The translations under genes were made by a program, and so were the position numbers. This document shows, one piece after another, positions 6,089 to 8,815 of a stretch of DNA of 8,815 nt. Source of the DNA: OFTM10 sp964196195 (lineage in GTDB: Bacteria; Actinomycetota; Acidimicrobiia; Acidimicrobiales; Aldehydirespiratoraceae). Position 1 is the first letter of the stretch, and every line of letters begins with the position of its first letter. The notes beneath the pieces are model-generated. The model did no database searches. It was not told where the DNA came from and was given only the letters and a program-made list of their open reading frames with translations. Location of the stretch: NCBI GenBank assembly GCA_964196195.1, contig CAXMSE010000062.1, forward strand, positions 1 to 8,815. Reading direction: 5' to 3'.

Positions 6089-7470
6089 GCTGGAACGTCT
6101 TGATGCTTATCCATCATCTGGGCCATCACGGCGCGAATGAATTCGTCGGACTCGTCGGTGGGTCCTCCCTCGACGCCACCGTAGATCGCGCCCGTGGACG
6201 GCGGATCGGTGATGCCTGATCCCGCATACTCGACCGCGTCGGCGAGGCCGGTGGCAAAACGGTCGACCAGTCCTTCCTGCACCTGGGGACGGGTGACCGC
6301 CATATGGATCGCATCGGGATACTGCTGGCCGTTGAGCCGCCAGCCCCGGGTGCGGAGGAAGTCGTTGATGTGGTAGATGTCGAGCTCGTCGCTGGTGAAA
6401 CTGAAACAGAAGCTCGGCTTGCCGACGACCCTCAGCTCCGGGTGGGTTCGCACCACGTCCTGCATGGCATACGACGTCTCGAAGATGCCACGAGCGTGGT
6501 GGAGATAACCCTCGCGTCCGAGGCTCACCATCGCGGCCCAGGTCGATGCCAAGAGTCCTCCCGAGCGTGAGCCCTCGATGCCCGGTGAGCAGTACTTGCC
6601 TCCGGTCCAGTCGGTGACGAAGAAGTACTGCCCGTTGCGAAGCTCCTGGTCGGCGAAGGCGAGCACCGACGTGCCCTTGAACCCGTAGCCGTACTTGTGG
6701 GTGTCGGCGGAGATGGACGTGACGCCGGGGACACGGAAGTCCCAGAGGGGCAGGTCGTAGCCGAGCTCCTCGCCCCACGGCAGGATGAACCCGCCGAGAC
6801 AGCCGTCGACGTGCAGGCCCACGCCACGGCTGGTGGCGAGAACCGCAAGCTCTTCGATCTGATCGATCGTGCCGTAGCCGTAGTTGGTGGCGGAGCCGAC
6901 GATCGCGACGGTCGAGTCGTCGATGAGCCCGGCGAGAGCATCGAGATCCACCTGGGTGGTGCGGGGGTCGACCGGGGCGCTGCGGATCTCGACACCGAGA
7001 AGGAACCCGGCCTTGTCGAACGCCGGATGCGCAGTCTCGGGCTTGACCATGCTGGGCCGCTCGATCCCGTTCAACTTCCCTTGCTCGCGATAGGCGAGTA
7101 CCGCGTGGAGGATGCTCCCGCTCCCGCCCGAAGTGACCATCCCGACCGGCTTTGTGCCCTCGACTGCGTTGGCGTTGAGCATGTCGAGGGTCATGGCAAT
7201 AATTTCACCCTCGAAACGGGTAGCGCTCGGACACATGTCGCGTTGGAGCACGTTGACGTGGGCGTACTGGGCGAACACCTCGCCGAGGAAGTCGTAGTGA
7301 TCGTGGTCACCGCAGTACATCGTGCCCGAGCACTGGCCCGTCTCCCAGGTGGCATCCTCCGCGCTCGCCAGGTCGCCCAGCTCGGCGATTATCTCGGAGC
7401 GGTCGCGCCCCTTAGCGGGCATGGCAGCGTTGACCGGGAACCGGTCGGCGTATGGGTAGGTACTGCTCAC
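6079..7470 (-). CDS. Sphingosine-1-phosphate-lyase-family PLP enzyme
   Basis: A 463-residue soluble protein of the fold-type I PLP decarboxylase group, colinear with human sphingosine-1-phosphate lyase without its membrane anchor. That family cleaves phosphorylated long-chain amino alcohols to phosphoethanolamine and an aldehyde. SISADTHKYGYGFKG places the PLP lysine at Lys259 after His258; Lys265 corresponds to the family's phosphate-contacting lysine. His148 should stack on PLP, Asp222 (HVDGCLGGF) should bind its nitrogen, and SGTMY (Tyr52) matches the active-site SGAVY. Two changes stand out: the phosphate-site His of the NPLH motif is Gln76 (NVLQ), and the TSGGTES loop is TSGGSGS at 113-119. 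The real substrate may therefore differ from a sphingoid base. Translation starts at a GTG overlapping the upstream kinase stop (GTGA), with GGAG 7 nt before it, so the two genes are translationally coupled. Glutamate decarboxylase is less likely given the motifs. Family is very sure; substrate is open. Confidence 0.92.
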   Translation of the reverse strand: MSSTYPYADRFPVNAAMPAKGRDRSEIIAELGDLASAEDATWETGQCSGTMYCGDHDHYDFLGEVFAQYAHVNVLQRDMCPSATRFEGEIIAMTLDMLNANAVEGTKPVGMVTSGGSGSILHAVLAYREQGKLNGIERPSMVKPETAHPAFDKAGFLLGVEIRSAPVDPRTTQVDLDALAGLIDDSTVAIVGSATNYGYGTIDQIEELAVLATSRGVGLHVDGCLGGFILPWGEELGYDLPLWDFRVPGVTSISADTHKYGYGFKGTSVLAFADQELRNGQYFFVTDWTGGKYCSPGIEGSRSGGLLASTWAAMVSLGREGYLHHARGIFETSYAMQDVVRTHPELRVVGKPSFCFSFTSDELDIYHINDFLRTRGWRLNGQQYPDAIHMAVTRPQVQEGLVDRFATGLADAVEYAGSGITDPPSTGAIYGGVEGGPTDESDEFIRAVMAQMMDKHQDVPARP

Positions 7471-8815
7471 TGGGGATCTCCGTGGAAGCTGGTGAGGGAT
7501 TCGCTGATCGGCTTGAGAGCCGCATATGCGGCTTCGAATTGGGTCTGGTGGTGTTCGTACAGGGCCTGGTTGGCGGGATCGGGCTCGAACCTTTCTCCGA
7601 GCTCGGCTCCGGCGATAACTTCGGTTCGGTCGAGATCGCCACGCCGGGCCAAGGCGAGCAGGGCGACCGAGCGCGCCACCGCAGTGTCCGGGTCGACAAC
7701 CGGAACAACGGTGCGGTCGAGCACATCAGCGAGGATCTGGGTCCACTGCGGTGATCGGGCTGCTCCGCCGACGAACGCGATCTCCTCGATGGTCTCGCCG
7801 GTGAAAGCCTCGACATGGGGCAGCAGCCAGCCCAGGTTGTGAGCCACTCCCTCGGTGACCGCGCGGATCAGATCGATGCGGCTGGTGTTCAGCGAAATAT
7901 TGATGAAACCGCCCCTCATCCCCGGAGTGGCACTGGGCGCCAGAGATCCGCCGAGCCAGGGCAGGAACAAGGCGCCGCCCGCGCCGGCCGGGCCGGCTGC
8001 GAGTGCCTCGTCGAGTTGGGCGAAGGGCGCCCTGATCGAGTGGTCGGCGAGTGCGTCGGCGGCATGCACGATTTTGTGCAGCATGTACTCCACCACCTTG
8101 CCCCCATATCCGTTTTCCGCGAAGACGAGGTAGCGGTCGCGGTCGAGGGCGGGCATCGACAGCACCTCGTGGTCGAGATCGGTGTTCTTCTCGTCGACGG
8201 TGTCGATCAGCACGCTCGTGGTGCCTATGGCGAGGCCGCCTCGGCCCGGTCGAGCCACCCCGGTGGCCACTCCACCGGCCGCGGTGTCGTTGGACCCCGC
8301 ATACACGATTGCGTCGGCAGGCAGGCCGAGAGAATCCGCGATCGACGAAACGAGCGGGCCCACCGGTTCGTCGATGTCGATCAGGGGCGGTAAACGAGTC
8401 GCATCTACACCTGAGAGCGCCACCAGTTCCTCGTCGTAGCTGGTGACGCCGAGGGTTCGGTTGTCGCAGAGCTGCGACATGAACATCGAATGCTGGGTGG
8501 CTGTGATCCGACCGGTGAGTCGGGCGGTGACGAAGTCCATCGGCTCGAGCCAGGCGGCGGTGGCCGCTGCCAGTTCGGGGCGGTCGTGTTGGAGGTGGAG
8601 GATGTGGGCGAGGGCCAGGCCTCCACCGACGGTGGGGATGCCATGGCGATCGATCCAGGTGAGGAAGGCATCTTCATCGCGACCCATGATCTCCCATGAA
8701 TGATCGGTGCCCCGGTGGTCGCTCCACATCACCATCGGCCCCACCGGCTCGGCCGCGGCGTTGACAGGAACGATCGAGGAGTATTGGCTGCAGACGCCGA
8801 TCGCACCGACCCGAC
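7467..8815 (-). CDS. FGGY-family carbohydrate kinase (N-terminus cut by window edge)
   Basis: Transfers phosphate from ATP to a sugar, polyol or related hydroxyl compound in the cytoplasm. The last 448 residues are visible; the first roughly 60 lie beyond the window, since the frame runs open to the edge and begins with family-like VGAIGVCSQYSSIVPVN. The GTG near 8744 is internal and not the start. Family landmarks are WSDHRG early (the substrate-contacting WxDxR region of xylulokinases), YAGSNDTAAGGVATG with the likely catalytic Asp, GTTSVLIDT of the ATP-binding loop, GGFINIS..AVTEGVAHN matching the second FGGY signature, and FVGGAARSPQWTQILADVL of the C-terminal ATPase domain. The layout is closest to xylulokinase-like members, but kinase substrate cannot be read from sequence. 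Its stop overlaps the start of the lyase gene by 4 bp, so the two products are made together and probably act in sequence. Confidence 0.92.
   Translation of the reverse strand, partial: RVGAIGVCSQYSSIVPVNAAAEPVGPMVMWSDHRGTDHSWEIMGRDEDAFLTWIDRHGIPTVGGGLALAHILHLQHDRPELAAATAAWLEPMDFVTARLTGRITATQHSMFMSQLCDNRTLGVTSYDEELVALSGVDATRLPPLIDIDEPVGPLVSSIADSLGLPADAIVYAGSNDTAAGGVATGVARPGRGGLAIGTTSVLIDTVDEKNTDLDHEVLSMPALDRDRYLVFAENGYGGKVVEYMLHKIVHAADALADHSIRAPFAQLDEALAAGPAGAGGALFLPWLGGSLAPSATPGMRGGFINISLNTSRIDLIRAVTEGVAHNLGWLLPHVEAFTGETIEEIAFVGGAARSPQWTQILADVLDRTVVPVVDPDTAVARSVALLALARRGDLDRTEVIAGAELGERFEPDPANQALYEHHQTQFEAAYAALKPISESLTSFHGDPQ

Noticed and set aside
6697..7842. 381-residue plus-strand open frame opposite the kinase and lyase
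   Set aside because: It is antisense to two genes with clear family motifs, has no recognisable domain, and is a by-product of GC-rich codon use.
8684..8744. GTG at 8744 as the kinase start
   Set aside because: The frame stays open to the window edge and the upstream residues match the early part of FGGY kinases, so the true start is outside.

Overview
The window looks like a chromosomal piece of a high-GC actinobacterium, possibly an Acidimicrobiia-type lineage. The clues are GC-rich third positions, GTG starts, a long (ICL2-type) isocitrate lyase and small actinobacterial-style membrane metallopeptidases. Lineage is an inference from style and gene content. There is no mobile element, CRISPR array or complete RNA gene.

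Layout, left to right. Positions 1-2208 (minus strand) hold a 43-residue peptide gene followed by a trimethylamine-dehydrogenase-type flavoprotein, cut by the left edge. A perfect 7+1+7 palindrome lies between the two. Positions 2209-2411 are a divergent control region with two small palindromes and a TTGACA box. Positions 2412-3056 (plus) encode a membrane-anchored HELAH zinc-peptidase-like protein. Positions 3012-5258 (minus) encode the long isocitrate lyase, whose 3' end overlaps the 3' end of the peptidase gene by 45 bp. Positions 5259-5418 are a second divergent control region, and 5419-5835 (plus) encode a second small HELVH (DUF4157-like) membrane protein. A 44-residue single-pass membrane peptide is possible at 5867-6001 (minus). 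Positions 6079-8815 (minus) are a tightly coupled pair: an FGGY-family kinase, cut by the right edge, and a sphingosine-1-phosphate-lyase-family PLP enzyme, overlapping by 4 bp (GTGA). A strong hairpin surrounds the lyase stop codon.

How the genes may work together: the minus-strand genes are catabolic. The amine dehydrogenase would oxidise an amine and pass electrons to an electron-transfer flavoprotein. The kinase and lyase look like a phosphorylate-then-cleave route for an amino alcohol or polyol. The isocitrate lyase carries the C-terminal domain of acyl-CoA-activated enzymes and would let C2 units feed biosynthesis. The most interesting points are the kinase-lyase pairing, the altered substrate pocket of the amine dehydrogenase (resembling histamine dehydrogenase more than trimethylamine dehydrogenase), the unrecognised 43-residue peptide in front of it, and the two plus-strand HELxH proteins on either side of the isocitrate lyase.
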